The notes under the pieces: model-generated
The model's input: only the letters and a program-made list of their open reading frames with translations
Databases searched by the model: none
Told to the model about the DNA's origin: nothing
Made by a program: the position numbers and the translations under genes
Shown here: positions 53,033-63,208 of the stretch, one piece after another
Layout of the letters: each line of letters begins with the position of its first letter
Position numbering within the stretch: position 1 is the stretch's first letter
Assembly (NCBI GenBank): GCA_934436435.1
Contig: CAKSAN010000008.1
Coordinates: 96,306-160,305, forward strand
DNA: 64,000 nucleotides
Direction of reading: 5' to 3'
Origin: an uncultured Acetatifactor sp.
Lineage (GTDB): Bacteria > Bacillota > Clostridia > Lachnospirales > Lachnospiraceae

Positions 53033-56000
53033 ATGAAAAAACGAGTATTGAGTATGTTCATGGCGCTGGCGCTGTGTCTGACGCTCCTGCCCGCACCCGT
53101 GCGAGCGGCGGAGGATACGCCGGAGAGCGGCGCCATCGTGCAGGAGGAGCAGCAGGAAGCTCCGGCTGCGGAATCGCCCGCCATATCGGAACAGGCGGCG
53201 GAAAATGGCATTGCCGTTCAGGACGGCGAGGACAGCACTGTATCCGAACAGGCTGGAACGAATGAGGAAGAGAACGGTGCAGAGGGTGACCCGCAGAATA
53301 CCGGTACCCCTGACGCCGGTGGCGCTGAGGACAGCAAAGCAGATGCGCCCGAGAGCGGCGAGGATGAAAACGCCGGGAACAATGCGGACGCGGCGGTATC
53401 CGCTGTGCAGACGATGATCGATGCGCTGCCCATCGTGAGTGAGTTGGACGGCATGACCGCCGACGAGCTGGACGCAGCTTATGACGACATTCAGGCGGCG
53501 TATGATGCTTATGAAGCACTGAACGCAGAGCAGCAGGCGCAGATCACCGGCGCAGACTTCGAGGCGCTGCTCGGCTGGTTCAACAGCCAGACCGCGCTGT
53601 TGGCGGACGCACAGTCCGGCGAACATATCCACTGTGTCTGCGGCAAGGACAGCGGTACAACGGTCAACGGTCATACCCATAACAACAGCACAGCATGGAC
53701 GGCAGCCGATTCCCTGCCCGGTACTGCTGGCAGCTATTATCTGACGCAGTCCGTGTCGAGCGACTGGACTGTGCCAACGGGCGAGGTCAACCTCTGCCTG
53801 AACGGGCAGACGATTTCCGGTAAAATCACCGTCGGCAGCGGCGCGACGCTGACGCTGACCGACTGCACCGGCACGGGCAAGCTCCAGGGCAGCAGAAGCG
53901 GGAGCGGCGTGTCCATCAACGGCGGCACATTCAACCTCTATGGGGGCACGATTACCGGCTTTGTAAACGGTGTAGAGATAGGCTCACATAATGACATTAA
54001 GACTGGCTCGTCCTTTACCATGTATGGTGGTACGATTACCAGTAATGAAGCAGGCAGCAGCGCCGGCGGCGGTGTGTTCCTTATCAGCACGACGAACTCC
54101 AATGTCACAGCGCCGAGCTTCACCATGCACGGCGGCACCATCTCCAACAACACCGCGGGTGCGTCCGACGGCGGTGGCGGCGGCGTGTATGTGGGCGAGA
54201 AGTGCAGCTTCACCATGGACGGCGGCACCATCACCGGCAACACGGCCACCGACGGCAACGGCGGCGGCATCTATATCCACTTTAACGCCGGCAATGTTTC
54301 GATCTCCAACGCCACGATCACCGGCAACAAGGCGTCCGCCACGGGGAATACAAGTTATGGCCACGGGGGCGGCATTTATTCGGAGAGAGGGGTAACCGTC
54401 GAGAATGTGACGATCACCGGAAACAACAGTACCTTTGAGGGCGGCGGCATCTATGGAAAGGGCACTATTACCCTCACCGATGCTACCGTTACCGACAACA
54501 ATCAATATGACGTTTACTACGACGGAAAGGAAAGCACAACTCCTGAGCTCACTGTTTCCGGCTTGGTGCAGGCCGGTTATTACGCCAATTATGATTGGAA
54601 GCTGCCCATTCTTGTATCAGGCGCATTGAATGATGATTCGGTCATCCGTGTGGGTGTACGTGACGGAATCAAGCCTAATGCCGGCGGCAGTCTCCTCATT
54701 GCCGAACCGGCAAGCGGCGTGACGCTCCGCGCCGAGAACTTCAAGGCGGATGCCGCCGACTGCGTGACCAGCCTGGGCGATGACGGCAAGGTCTATCTTG
54801 TGCCCTGCACGCACGAGATGGACGATACCGGCTACACCTGCAGCAAGTGCGGGACGACATTCGACGCGCGCGTGGGCGAGAGCGCCTATTATCAGACGCT
54901 GACGAAGGCGTTTGATGCAGCCAGAGGCAACACCGTGACGCTGCTGCGGGATGTGACGCTCACAGGAAATTGCTCTTCTGACACCTACTCAGCGACGCTG
55001 GATCTGAATGGCAAAACTGTCAGCAGCGATCGTTATTACATTTGTGTCGGAGGCGGGAACAAACCCAATACTCTGACGGTCAAGGATTCCGGAACAGGCG
55101 GCGGAACGCAGGCGCTCACGGTCAAGTTCCTCGTTTACTCCAACGGAACGCTGGCGGTTGACGACTCCTACACCGGCAAGATTTCGCGCGTGGAGCTGCA
55201 GGCCGGCGGCGCATTGGAGCGCTTTGGCGGCAAAATCGGCGAGTTGGCTTTAAGCAATGCTGCGGGCGGCTCCACAAGCACAGGCTACAATCTGAAGCTG
55301 TGGAATGGCAATACAAACGCCTGCACCATCGGCAAGTTCACGGATAACAATAAGAGCAAGAGCCTCACCGTTAAAGACCTGCTGGGAACCGACTACGCGA
55401 AGTGCGAGCTGTACGGCGAAAACAGCGGTACATGGAGCGTCGTTGATAAGAGCACCAAAATTGCAGAGTTGACCGGCTATACAGCGTACAAGGTACAGTT
55501 CCCGGAGTGCGTCCATCAGTGCGCCGATGACAGCAACCCCGTATGCTCTGTGTGCCACAAGAACCTGTACACGAAAATTACCGCCAAGGCCGCTGACGGC
55601 ACGACCAAGACTGCCTACTTCACGGAAGACAGTGCGCTGGAAAACGGCTATGTAGAGGCCATCCAGACCTTGAACGGCTGGAGCAATGAGGGCTGCACCG
55701 AGCCAACGCTGACCCTGCTGCGGGATATGTATGCTTACGGCACCTCCATGCCGCTGACCGGCACGCTGACGCTGAAGGGCGGAACGCACACCGCCAAGAA
55801 TGTGACGGTCGCTAAAAACGCGGACGTGACCTTTGCCAGCGGCAGCTATAAAGGTGCGACCATCGACGGCACGGCGACGGTGAAGGAGGGCGTCACATTT
55901 ACCGATGCCTCCGTCGAGGTGAACGGTACGCTGAACGCCAAGGGCGGTACCTTCACTGGTAATGTCAAATTCAACGGCAGCAGCATCGCGAACATCAGCG

Positions 56001-59000
56001 GCGGCAGCTTTAATAATGAAAAGAAATATGGCGGCGTTACGTTTGACTACAATGTCACGGGGACGATCACCGGCGGCACGTTTACCTTCGCGGATTTTTA
56101 CACCACCAAAGTCAAGCTCTCCGGCGGCACATTTACGATAATCAAAAGCAACGGCGACCGCAAACTCGCCGACCTGCTGGCGGAGGGCGCGGCGTATTAC
56201 GGAGCAAGTGATAATCAGGCTGTGACCAATGATGGAGTGAATACGCTGGAAAATGTCAAGGTCGTGTCGCATACGCACAACGGCGGCACGGACGGCAAGG
56301 GCATTTGCAGTGTCTGTAAGAAGCAGATGGCGGCGTCGCTGACCGTCGGCGGCAAGACGAGCTGGTACGCGGCCTTTGCCACTGCCATCGAGGCGGCGAA
56401 CGCGGCGGACGGCGAAAAGACCATCACGCTGTATCAGGATGTGAATGGCTATGCCGACGGGCATTCGACCACCTATGAGCTGACCCACGGGCCGGTGACG
56501 CTGGCGACCGGCGGGAAAAGTGTCACAAGAGCAAACCTCACCGCCAAGGGCATTTCTCTGACGGTCACGGGCAGCAACGGAGGCTTCAATGTGACGGTGG
56601 AGGGCAAAGACGCGGAATTGACCGTCAACGACAAGGATACGAAGCTCGCCATTGTCACGGCGCAGAACGGCGGAAAGCTTTCGCTGAGCAACGGCACCTT
56701 CAGCCGTGTGGCTGTAAAGGACGACGGTAGCAGCGCCAGCCTCAGCGGCGGCAGCTACGGCGAGATCACGAGCGATGCCGGCTATGTCAAGCCCTACGCG
56801 CTGCTGGCGAAGGGGTACGCTTACAAAAAAACAAGGGATAACCAATGGCTCCCCAACGCCAATTCAATCCCGTCAGAAGTCACCGTTGAAAAAGCGCCCT
56901 TCGCGGTCGAAAAGATCTATCCGAATAGCGATACGAACTACACCGGAAACTCGGCGTTTGCGACGGACGGCAATATCACGCTGACTGCGGTAATCGCGTC
57001 CGAGCCCGAAACGGAGAACGTCACCTACTACTACTGGTGGGAGCTGTTTAACGAATCAGAAAACGACTGGACCACGAGGTTCAAAAAAGTTAATACTGCA
57101 ACGCATACCGGCGAGAAGAGCAAGACGCTCACGATCTCCGGGCTGCCCGTAGACAAGAGCTATCAGTACCACATTTTCGTCCAGTGCAGCAATGGCTATC
57201 AGTGCTACAGCGAGCCGTTTACCGTGACCCAGCATCAGCATAGCTGGACGTACAGCGCCAGCGGTGCGACCATCACCGCGAAGTGTACGGCAGAGGGCTG
57301 CTATCTGACCGACGGAAACGGCGGCAGCGTGACCATCAACGCACCCGCTGCGGGTACGCTGACCTATAACGGAAATCAGAAGGCGGCGACGGTGACAAGC
57401 AGCGACTGGAAGGGCGTTGCTATCGACAAAATCGCGGTGGCATACGCGCAGAATGGCAAGACGCTGCCCTCCGCACCCACTGACGCGGGCGAGTACACCG
57501 CCAGCATCACGGTGGGCGAGGGCAATAAGGCTGCCACCGCCAGCGTGAAGTATACCATTCAGAAGGCCGATCCGGTGGTGACCGAATGGCCGAAGCTTTC
57601 TGCGCCGGTTTATGTCAACAGTGAAGCAACCCTCACCGGCGGCAGCGGCGAAGGCACCTTCGATTTCAAGGCAGGTGCTGCTAAATCTTGGGACAGCGCA
57701 GGCAGCAAGACCACCATGATTGTGTTTACTCCCACAGATACCAATAACTACAAGGAGCTGACTCAGGACTACACCGTAACGGTTGTCAAGCGTACGGTAA
57801 AGAACTGCAATACGCTGACTGGCATTACGGACAAACCCTACGGAACGGCGCTGGAAGAGCTGGGACTACCCGAAACCGTGACGATCACCATGGAGGACGG
57901 CAAAACATTTGATAAGATCCCCGTCACATGGAGCGGTTATAATCCGAATACGCTGGAGGAGCAGACGCTCACCGGAACATTAGATCTTACTTCGATTGCT
58001 AACGAGGTGGAGCAGCCCGACATGCCTGTGACGGCGCAGATCAAGGTCAAACTCACGACGAAGAGCTTCAGCGGCATTTCGGCTGCGGCTTATGAGGGTG
58101 TGTATGACGGTAGTCCGCACGGGATCACCCTCACCGGCGTGCCTAGTGGCGCAATCGTAAAATACGGCGAAAGCGCAGATAGCTGCACACAGGACAGCCT
58201 GACCTACACCGACTTCACTGATGGTGCAAAGACCGTATATTATAAGGTCTCACAGTCCGGCTATGCGGATGCTTCCGGCTCTGCCACGGTAAATATTACC
58301 AAACGCCCACTCACCGTTTCCAGCATCATGGAAAATAAGACCTATGCGTATGCTTCCGGTTCAGACGGTAAGGCAATCGGTGTGAATATTGCAGGAAAGC
58401 TTCCGACGGATAGGGGAACTACAGCATATGCGGTTGCAAAGACAGATACAGAGAAGCTTTTAAGTGAGGTAACAGTCGATACAGCCGGAAATCTGACCTA
58501 TAAAGTAAATCAGGTAGATGCGTCCAAGGTTGGAAAGACAGCAATTATCACGGTAACAGCTTCGATGGAGAACTATGCGAATGCTGGATACACGCTGACG
58601 ATTAGTATTACAGATAAGAAGACGGTAGAGATTAAGAGCGGAAACACCGTATCTGTAGATGGAAGCAATGCGCTGACCTATGGGGAAAAGGTTTCAAAGC
58701 TGACACTTGGAAATACCGTTTTTGTGGAAGCCGGTACAGATGATGTGATAGAAGGTATTCTTTCATGGAGCAATCCGGACGAGATACCGGCAGCCGGAAC
58801 CACACAGGCGGGCTGGGTATTCAAGCCGGCAGACAGTACGTATTACGCGGAACTTACCGGAACAGCAGCCATCACAGTAGCCAAGGCAACTCCGATAGTT
58901 GTAACAGTACCAACCGTTGCAGAGCGTGGATACAATCCGGATGCTGCGCTTACCGGTTCAGATATAACAGGCGGAAGTGTGACAGGGGCAGATGGCAGTT

Positions 59001-60700
59001 CACTTGCCGGAACATGGAGCTTTACAGGAACGAACATCATTCCGACTGTAAACAACAAAGGCTATCAGGCAGTATTTACACCTGATGACACAAACAACTA
59101 CAATACAGTAACTAGAACAATAACAGTTACGGTCAATAAGGCAGCGAAAGCTCCAAACATGCCGGAAGCTGCAATGACACCGGCACACAGCACAAAGAAG
59201 GTTGGCAATATTACACTTCAGGAAGGATGGAGCTGGCAGGAGGCAGATAAGGACACGGTGCTTGCAGATGGTGTGGCTGTGACGGCGACTGCGGTTTATA
59301 TAGGAGCTGACAAGGGAAATTATGAGACAGAAAGTGTAAGCATTACGATTACAAGAAGAGAATGTGATCACACGCACACTGAAATACGGAATCAGCGGGA
59401 AGCGACCTGCACGCAGACCGGATACGCAGGAGATACCTATTGTACGGACTGCGATAAACTTATGAGTACCGGAAAAGAGCTGGCAGCATTGGGACATGAT
59501 TATAAAGCAACCGTAACAAAGCAGCCGACGACAACCGAGGAAGGAGTCAGAACCTACACCTGCACCAGATGCAGCAGCAGCTACACAGAGAGCATTGCGA
59601 AGCTGCCGGAGGAACAGCACACTCACAACTATACGGGAAGCATTACGAAGGAGGCAACCTGTACAGAGGCAGGGGTAAGGACATACACCTGTTCCTGTGG
59701 AGACAGCTACACGGAGAATATTCCGGCAACAGGACACAGCTATGTATCAAAGGTGACGAAGGCTGCAACGACAACAGAGGAAGGCATCATGACCTATACC
59801 TGCTCCAAGTGCGGACACAGTTACACACAGCCGATCGCTAAGATCAAGTCCGATGACAGCAGCAAGGATAATGGCAGTCAGAACCGGAAACCGCAGACTG
59901 GCACAGACAATGGTAATCAGAATCAGAAGCCACAGCCTGATACGGATAATGGTAAGGACAACGGCACTTCAATTAAGCCATACATCAAGGACGACAGCGA
60001 CAAGGAAGGCTGGGATGTTATCAAGCCACAGCTTGAAGAAGCTAAGTCAGGCGATACGGTAACAGTTGCCATGAACGGAACGACTGTAGTACCGAAGGAT
60101 GTAATTGACAGTATCAAGGGCAAGGATACAACACTTGTTCTGGATATGGGAAATGGTCTTTCCTGGAAGATTTTTGGAAAGGATATTACTGATGCAGCCG
60201 GAGATATTGATTTTGATGTGACAGTCGGAGCCGACGCCGGAAAATCCATTCCTGTGGATGTGATCAATAACGTGACCGGGGAACATTCTTCCTTGAATCT
60301 GACTCTTGCTTATGACGGAGAGTTTGGATTTACAGCCACACTGACCGTCAACATGGAATCAAAGAATGCAGGACTGTATGCGAACCTGTTCTACTACAAT
60401 GAACAGACCGGAGAACTGGAATTTATCAGCGCCGGACAGATTGATCCGGATGGAAATGTGGAACTTGAATTTACCCACGCATCAGATTACACGATTGTTG
60501 TTGATGCCAAGATTATGAGTGGAAACGCTCAGGCAGACAACAAAGCTGATGAAACCATTCCTGCGCCTAAGGCAGATGAAAGCACTTCAAAATATGCATG
60601 GAATAATACGATAATCATTATTATAGGTATCTGTATTATACTGATTGTTTTTGGAGCCGTATTCTATGTAAGAAAAAAGAGTGGTTCTGAGGAAGAATAA
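53033..60700 (+). CDS. Giant modular surface protein (beta-helix, MBG-like repeats, Cys-pair repeats, C-terminal anchor)
   Basis: A 2555-residue exported protein. A signal peptide (1-25; MKKRVLSMFMALALCLTLLP) and an acidic Glu/Ala linker (to about 120) lead to a helical FIVAR-like segment (about 125-190), a right-handed beta-helix (about 285-500, repeats of MxGGTIxxNxA and GGGxY), several more beta-helix-like stretches (about 590-1270), a series of MBG/Ig-like beta domains (about 1410-2110; for example KSFSGISAAAYEGVYDGSPH), three Cys-pair repeats (about 2111-2272; CTxTGxRTYTC, CSKCGHSY), a polar linker, a globular beta domain (about 2330-2500) and one membrane helix (2523-2545) with a basic KK end. 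No LPxTG motif is visible, so anchoring is by the helix. Likely an adhesin. Base composition falls sharply within the gene near 58.3 kb. Confidence 0.88.
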   Translation: MKKRVLSMFMALALCLTLLPAPVRAAEDTPESGAIVQEEQQEAPAAESPAISEQAAENGIAVQDGEDSTVSEQAGTNEEENGAEGDPQNTGTPDAGGAEDSKADAPESGEDENAGNNADAAVSAVQTMIDALPIVSELDGMTADELDAAYDDIQAAYDAYEALNAEQQAQITGADFEALLGWFNSQTALLADAQSGEHIHCVCGKDSGTTVNGHTHNNSTAWTAADSLPGTAGSYYLTQSVSSDWTVPTGEVNLCLNGQTISGKITVGSGATLTLTDCTGTGKLQGSRSGSGVSINGGTFNLYGGTITGFVNGVEIGSHNDIKTGSSFTMYGGTITSNEAGSSAGGGVFLISTTNSNVTAPSFTMHGGTISNNTAGASDGGGGGVYVGEKCSFTMDGGTITGNTATDGNGGGIYIHFNAGNVSISNATITGNKASATGNTSYGHGGGIYSERGVTVENVTITGNNSTFEGGGIYGKGTITLTDATVTDNNQYDVYYDGKESTTPELTVSGLVQAGYYANYDWKLPILVSGALNDDSVIRVGVRDGIKPNAGGSLLIAEPASGVTLRAENFKADAADCVTSLGDDGKVYLVPCTHEMDDTGYTCSKCGTTFDARVGESAYYQTLTKAFDAARGNTVTLLRDVTLTGNCSSDTYSATLDLNGKTVSSDRYYICVGGGNKPNTLTVKDSGTGGGTQALTVKFLVYSNGTLAVDDSYTGKISRVELQAGGALERFGGKIGELALSNAAGGSTSTGYNLKLWNGNTNACTIGKFTDNNKSKSLTVKDLLGTDYAKCELYGENSGTWSVVDKSTKIAELTGYTAYKVQFPECVHQCADDSNPVCSVCHKNLYTKITAKAADGTTKTAYFTEDSALENGYVEAIQTLNGWSNEGCTEPTLTLLRDMYAYGTSMPLTGTLTLKGGTHTAKNVTVAKNADVTFASGSYKGATIDGTATVKEGVTFTDASVEVNGTLNAKGGTFTGNVKFNGSSIANISGGSFNNEKKYGGVTFDYNVTGTITGGTFTFADFYTTKVKLSGGTFTIIKSNGDRKLADLLAEGAAYYGASDNQAVTNDGVNTLENVKVVSHTHNGGTDGKGICSVCKKQMAASLTVGGKTSWYAAFATAIEAANAADGEKTITLYQDVNGYADGHSTTYELTHGPVTLATGGKSVTRANLTAKGISLTVTGSNGGFNVTVEGKDAELTVNDKDTKLAIVTAQNGGKLSLSNGTFSRVAVKDDGSSASLSGGSYGEITSDAGYVKPYALLAKGYAYKKTRDNQWLPNANSIPSEVTVEKAPFAVEKIYPNSDTNYTGNSAFATDGNITLTAVIASEPETENVTYYYWWELFNESENDWTTRFKKVNTATHTGEKSKTLTISGLPVDKSYQYHIFVQCSNGYQCYSEPFTVTQHQHSWTYSASGATITAKCTAEGCYLTDGNGGSVTINAPAAGTLTYNGNQKAATVTSSDWKGVAIDKIAVAYAQNGKTLPSAPTDAGEYTASITVGEGNKAATASVKYTIQKADPVVTEWPKLSAPVYVNSEATLTGGSGEGTFDFKAGAAKSWDSAGSKTTMIVFTPTDTNNYKELTQDYTVTVVKRTVKNCNTLTGITDKPYGTALEELGLPETVTITMEDGKTFDKIPVTWSGYNPNTLEEQTLTGTLDLTSIANEVEQPDMPVTAQIKVKLTTKSFSGISAAAYEGVYDGSPHGITLTGVPSGAIVKYGESADSCTQDSLTYTDFTDGAKTVYYKVSQSGYADASGSATVNITKRPLTVSSIMENKTYAYASGSDGKAIGVNIAGKLPTDRGTTAYAVAKTDTEKLLSEVTVDTAGNLTYKVNQVDASKVGKTAIITVTASMENYANAGYTLTISITDKKTVEIKSGNTVSVDGSNALTYGEKVSKLTLGNTVFVEAGTDDVIEGILSWSNPDEIPAAGTTQAGWVFKPADSTYYAELTGTAAITVAKATPIVVTVPTVAERGYNPDAALTGSDITGGSVTGADGSSLAGTWSFTGTNIIPTVNNKGYQAVFTPDDTNNYNTVTRTITVTVNKAAKAPNMPEAAMTPAHSTKKVGNITLQEGWSWQEADKDTVLADGVAVTATAVYIGADKGNYETESVSITITRRECDHTHTEIRNQREATCTQTGYAGDTYCTDCDKLMSTGKELAALGHDYKATVTKQPTTTEEGVRTYTCTRCSSSYTESIAKLPEEQHTHNYTGSITKEATCTEAGVRTYTCSCGDSYTENIPATGHSYVSKVTKAATTTEEGIMTYTCSKCGHSYTQPIAKIKSDDSSKDNGSQNRKPQTGTDNGNQNQKPQPDTDNGKDNGTSIKPYIKDDSDKEGWDVIKPQLEEAKSGDTVTVAMNGTTVVPKDVIDSIKGKDTTLVLDMGNGLSWKIFGKDITDAAGDIDFDVTVGADAGKSIPVDVINNVTGEHSSLNLTLAYDGEFGFTATLTVNMESKNAGLYANLFYYNEQTGELEFISAGQIDPDGNVELEFTHASDYTIVVDAKIMSGNAQADNKADETIPAPKADESTSKYAWNNTIIIIIGICIILIVFGAVFYVRKKSGSEEE

Positions 60701-60776
60701 GTATCTCACATAGTAATTGAATAAAAGTGGGAATGTGGGAGCGTACTGGCAAAGGGCGTAACAGTATAAACATGAC

Positions 60777-60820
60777 AAGCGGTGTATGTCTTGATGAAGA
60801 GACGTATGCCGCTTATTTGC
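60777..60820 (+). terminator. Terminator of the surface-protein gene
   Basis: AAGCGGTGTATGTC pairs with GACGTATGCCGCTT (two wobble pairs), followed by ATTT. Confidence 0.65.
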
Positions 60821-60851
60821 GTCAAAAATGATAGAAAACTAAAAGAAAAAA

Positions 60852-60901
60852 GAAAAAAAGAAAAAAAGTGCAGCCTGTTTGTAAGAAATGGGCTGCACTT
60901 A
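60852..60901 (-). terminator. Terminator of the minus-strand HTH/membrane gene pair
   Basis: Perfect 10-bp stem AAGTGCAGCC/GGCTGCACTT (60866-60875 and 60891-60900); on the minus strand it is followed by a long T tract. Confidence 0.85.
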
Positions 60902-60928
60902 CCATATATATAATATAGAGGTATTTAT

Positions 60929-61216
60929 TTATGATATTTTGCTAGCTGAAGTTGATTCCGCGATCAGAGCTCTGGCGGTGGCACGTAAGACATTAAGATC
61001 AGACTCTGAACACTGGGAAATTAGCAACAGCAGGTCATTGTACGCAGATGTAGTCCGGTCTTGGGGGAAGATGCAGGAATCCGCAGATATGTGCATATTC
61101 CGGCAAATTTTATAGTAAAGTTCGAGACTGGGGCTACTTTGGTTTCTTTCAAGCTCTTTATAAAACGTTGTGGAGATATTTAAGTATTCCGCACATTTGG
61201 CTTGTGTGAGGTTCAT
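60929..61216 (-). CDS. Small XRE-type HTH protein
   Basis: A 95-residue protein whose first 50 residues are an XRE/Cro-type HTH (MNLTQAKCAEYLNISTTFYK, ELERNQSSPSLELYYKICRN). The usual first helix (xRIRELRKxx) is largely missing; the frame continues upstream only 9 codons (LPKDARKN) to a stop, with no standard start codon, so it is either a short version or 5'-damaged. The rest (about 55-95) is helical and unassigned. It follows the membrane-protein gene by 16 nt on the same strand and shares its terminator. Confidence 0.65.
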   Translation of the reverse strand: MNLTQAKCAEYLNISTTFYKELERNQSSPSLELYYKICRNMHISADSCIFPQDRTTSAYNDLLLLISQCSESDLNVLRATARALIAESTSASKIS

Positions 61217-61232
61217 ATTCTTGCGTGCGTCT

Positions 61233-61571
61233 TTAGGCAGATTTTAATTTCTCAGAGATCCGAAGCCTGTACTGTGTCATAAGCACCTGCACGTCCTCCA
61301 AAGAGAGTGTCATGCCTTTCTCCCTGTTTGGGGATAGGATCTGAATACTTTCATTGCTTTGTTGCAGCTCCCGTTTTCGATGCAGTGATTTGCCGCATTT
61401 CCTATTTGTGCATCTTTCTGCCAAAAAATAATGGATCAGCAAAAAGAGTACCCAGAGACCAAACAGAATTAAAATAGCAATCTGTCCGGGTTTCTTTGGT
61501 GCTAGCAATGCAATCGCAAGGATTATGGGCAGCAAAATACGGTAGCTTGTGGTAAATACATTCTTTTTCAT
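61233..61571 (-). CDS. Small membrane protein of unknown function
   Basis: A 112-residue protein with two adjacent hydrophobic helices (about 8-25 and 30-52), a CTNRKCGK cysteine pair just after them and a charged C-terminal half. The family is not recognised. Start at 61571 has AAAGGA 8 nt upstream. It is followed by the XRE-like gene, so the two may form a small regulatory pair. Confidence 0.5.
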   Translation of the reverse strand: MKKNVFTTSYRILLPIILAIALLAPKKPGQIAILILFGLWVLFLLIHYFLAERCTNRKCGKSLHRKRELQQSNESIQILSPNREKGMTLSLEDVQVLMTQYRLRISEKLKSA

Positions 61572-61605
61572 TGGATTCATCCTTTCTGATTTTGAAAATA
61601 TGGAA

Positions 61606-61660
61606 ATAAAAAAGAGGAATCACAGTCGTGAAATAATCTCACGATTGCAATTCCTCACTT
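61606..61660 (-). terminator. Terminator of the ssb gene (minus strand)
   Basis: GAGGAAT..CAGTCGTGA pairs with TCACGATTG..ATTCCTC (61614-61656) and is followed on the minus strand by a run of T. Confidence 0.8.
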
Positions 61661-61672
61661 TTGTCCAGTGCA

Positions 61673-62095
61673 TTAGGCACCAAACGGTAATCCTTCCTCA
61701 CCACAATCATCGGCACCGGAAAAACCAGATGCGTCCGGTTCGGGTGTGTTCTGCGGCGTGTTTTTGGGTTTGCTGGTGTGGGCATACCGCCAGTCATACA
61801 GTGTGACTTTGGCACGCCACCCCTCACTTCCATCCTTTCTTGTAAAGGTCTCAAGATCAAGGTCTCCGGTAATGGTGATAAGACTTCCTTTTTTCACTCC
61901 GGCATCTGTCAGCCGTTGTGCAGCTTCTCCGTAGAGGACACAGCTAAAAAAGTTGGGTCTTTCATGTTCCCCATAGCCTTTGTTTACGGCAAGACCAAAC
62001 TGCACGTATTTGGTGTTTTTCCCATTCGTGCTGGTCTTAAGCTCCACATCTGCGGTAACTCTGCCAGTAGAAGTGATAGTTACAAGATCTCCCAT
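61673..62095 (-). CDS. ssb: Single-stranded DNA-binding protein of the mobile-element type
   Basis: A 140-residue OB-fold protein (MGDLVTITSTGRVTADVELK; NFFSCVLYGEAAQRL; KKGSLITITGDLDLETFTRK) that coats single-stranded DNA. The C-terminal tip EEGLPFGA departs from the DDDIPF tip of housekeeping SSB that recruits repair proteins, and the linker is short. This form is usual on conjugative elements and phages, supporting an integrative element here. Confidence 0.88.
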   Translation of the reverse strand: MGDLVTITSTGRVTADVELKTSTNGKNTKYVQFGLAVNKGYGEHERPNFFSCVLYGEAAQRLTDAGVKKGSLITITGDLDLETFTRKDGSEGWRAKVTLYDWRYAHTSKPKNTPQNTPEPDASGFSGADDCGEEGLPFGA

Positions 62096-62321
62096 TCTTT
62101 CTTCTCCTTTCTGGGTGTCAAAAATTTTTGTAATAAAAAAAGTGCCAAAAAAATGCCACTTTTAACGATGGCAATTCTTTGACACTTATTACAAACTTAA
62201 ACAACGTGTGCTTCTATCCCGAATGGGAATGCACAAAAATCAATTACAAAATAAGAGTAGCATAGATTTCAGTAGCTGTCAAATGGTATGAAAAACAACA
62301 TGGGTGAGAAGTGAAAATAAA

Positions 62322-62350
62322 AAAGGACTCATTGCATGAATGAATCCTTT
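62322..62350 (-). terminator. Terminator of the minus-strand coiled-coil gene
   Basis: Minus strand AAAGGATTCATT pairs with AATGAGTCCTTT around CATGC, followed by TTTATTTT. Confidence 0.75.
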
Positions 62351-62384
62351 TGCACGACAAACTGAAATTTCACGCAGACTATTC

Positions 62385-63176
62385 CTATACCGTAATGTCT
62401 ATTCTGACCGATGATTTCTTCTCACCAAAATGCTTTATTTCGATATCCTTCATTTCCTCTAGAACATCTTTTTCAATTTGGTGAACATCACTTAATTGTA
62501 AATCTCGCTTCGAATCATTTACTATTTTTGCTGCCTCATCTACTGAAACAGTTGTATCTGATGTTAACTGTTCAGACATTTCAGTATCGTTTGAATCCTC
62601 TGCAACCTGCCCCTTTTCTATAGATGTCTCTACAATTTCCTCTTCTGTTGGCAAATCCCTATATTCTGTACTTTTTACAAATCTTGTGAATGACTCTACA
62701 GCTCTAAAAGTATTTCCCATGATACGTTGAGCTTCCTTAAGCTTTTCACTCTTTGGAATATTTGGATTATTCACGATACTTTTTAGTTCTGCCAAATTTC
62801 CATTCATCTCATTTACTTGAAGCCTTTGAGCCTCTTCTTTTGTCTTACATCTCTCCAACCTACGCTCATAAGCTTCTTGTTCCATTCTTGCCGCTTTATA
62901 TTCCATATAGGCTTTAGGGTCTTTCTGACGAATAGCATCTTCTTCTGAAGCTGTTAATTCTTGACCGCTTGCAATCTTGTTATAAATCTGACTATATGCA
63001 GAACTTTCTTTGTCTCGCTCAAGTTGCTCTCGGAAATGCTGAATCATGCTTTCTTCCTGACTTGTTACAGTCATACCCTCTTGCTTCTTTACAACATCCC
63101 CGGTAGCCTTCTTTTGCTCCCAATCATTTACTAACTGCATCTGATTCACAGCGTTTCGTATTGTACCTGCAATCAT
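62385..63176 (-). CDS. Uncharacterised coiled-coil protein
   Basis: A 263-residue, highly charged protein with long predicted helices (about 20-175; ESMIQHFREQLERDKESSAY, MEQEAYERRLERCKTKEEAQ) and no signal peptide or membrane segment. It ends IDITV, similar to FDITI at the end of the upstream neighbour, and both begin MIxAxxxxxV, so the two may be distant relatives or share an export or targeting tail. No family is recognised. It follows the neighbour by 32 nt and is probably co-transcribed from the sigma-28-like promoter. AT-rich. Confidence 0.6.
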   Translation of the reverse strand: MIAGTIRNAVNQMQLVNDWEQKKATGDVVKKQEGMTVTSQEESMIQHFREQLERDKESSAYSQIYNKIASGQELTASEEDAIRQKDPKAYMEYKAARMEQEAYERRLERCKTKEEAQRLQVNEMNGNLAELKSIVNNPNIPKSEKLKEAQRIMGNTFRAVESFTRFVKSTEYRDLPTEEEIVETSIEKGQVAEDSNDTEMSEQLTSDTTVSVDEAAKIVNDSKRDLQLSDVHQIEKDVLEEMKDIEIKHFGEKKSSVRIDITV

Positions 63177-63208
63177 AGCACACCTCCAATTCCCGGTTAA
63201 TGCTACGA

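Noticed and set aside
53900..54500. Short repeated GGCGGC-type units as a possible CRISPR or satellite
   Set aside because: They encode beta-helix repeats in one open frame and lack regular spacers.
55250..56845. 531-codon minus-strand frame
   Set aside because: Antisense of the GC-rich surface-protein gene; long stop-free antisense frames are expected at high GC.
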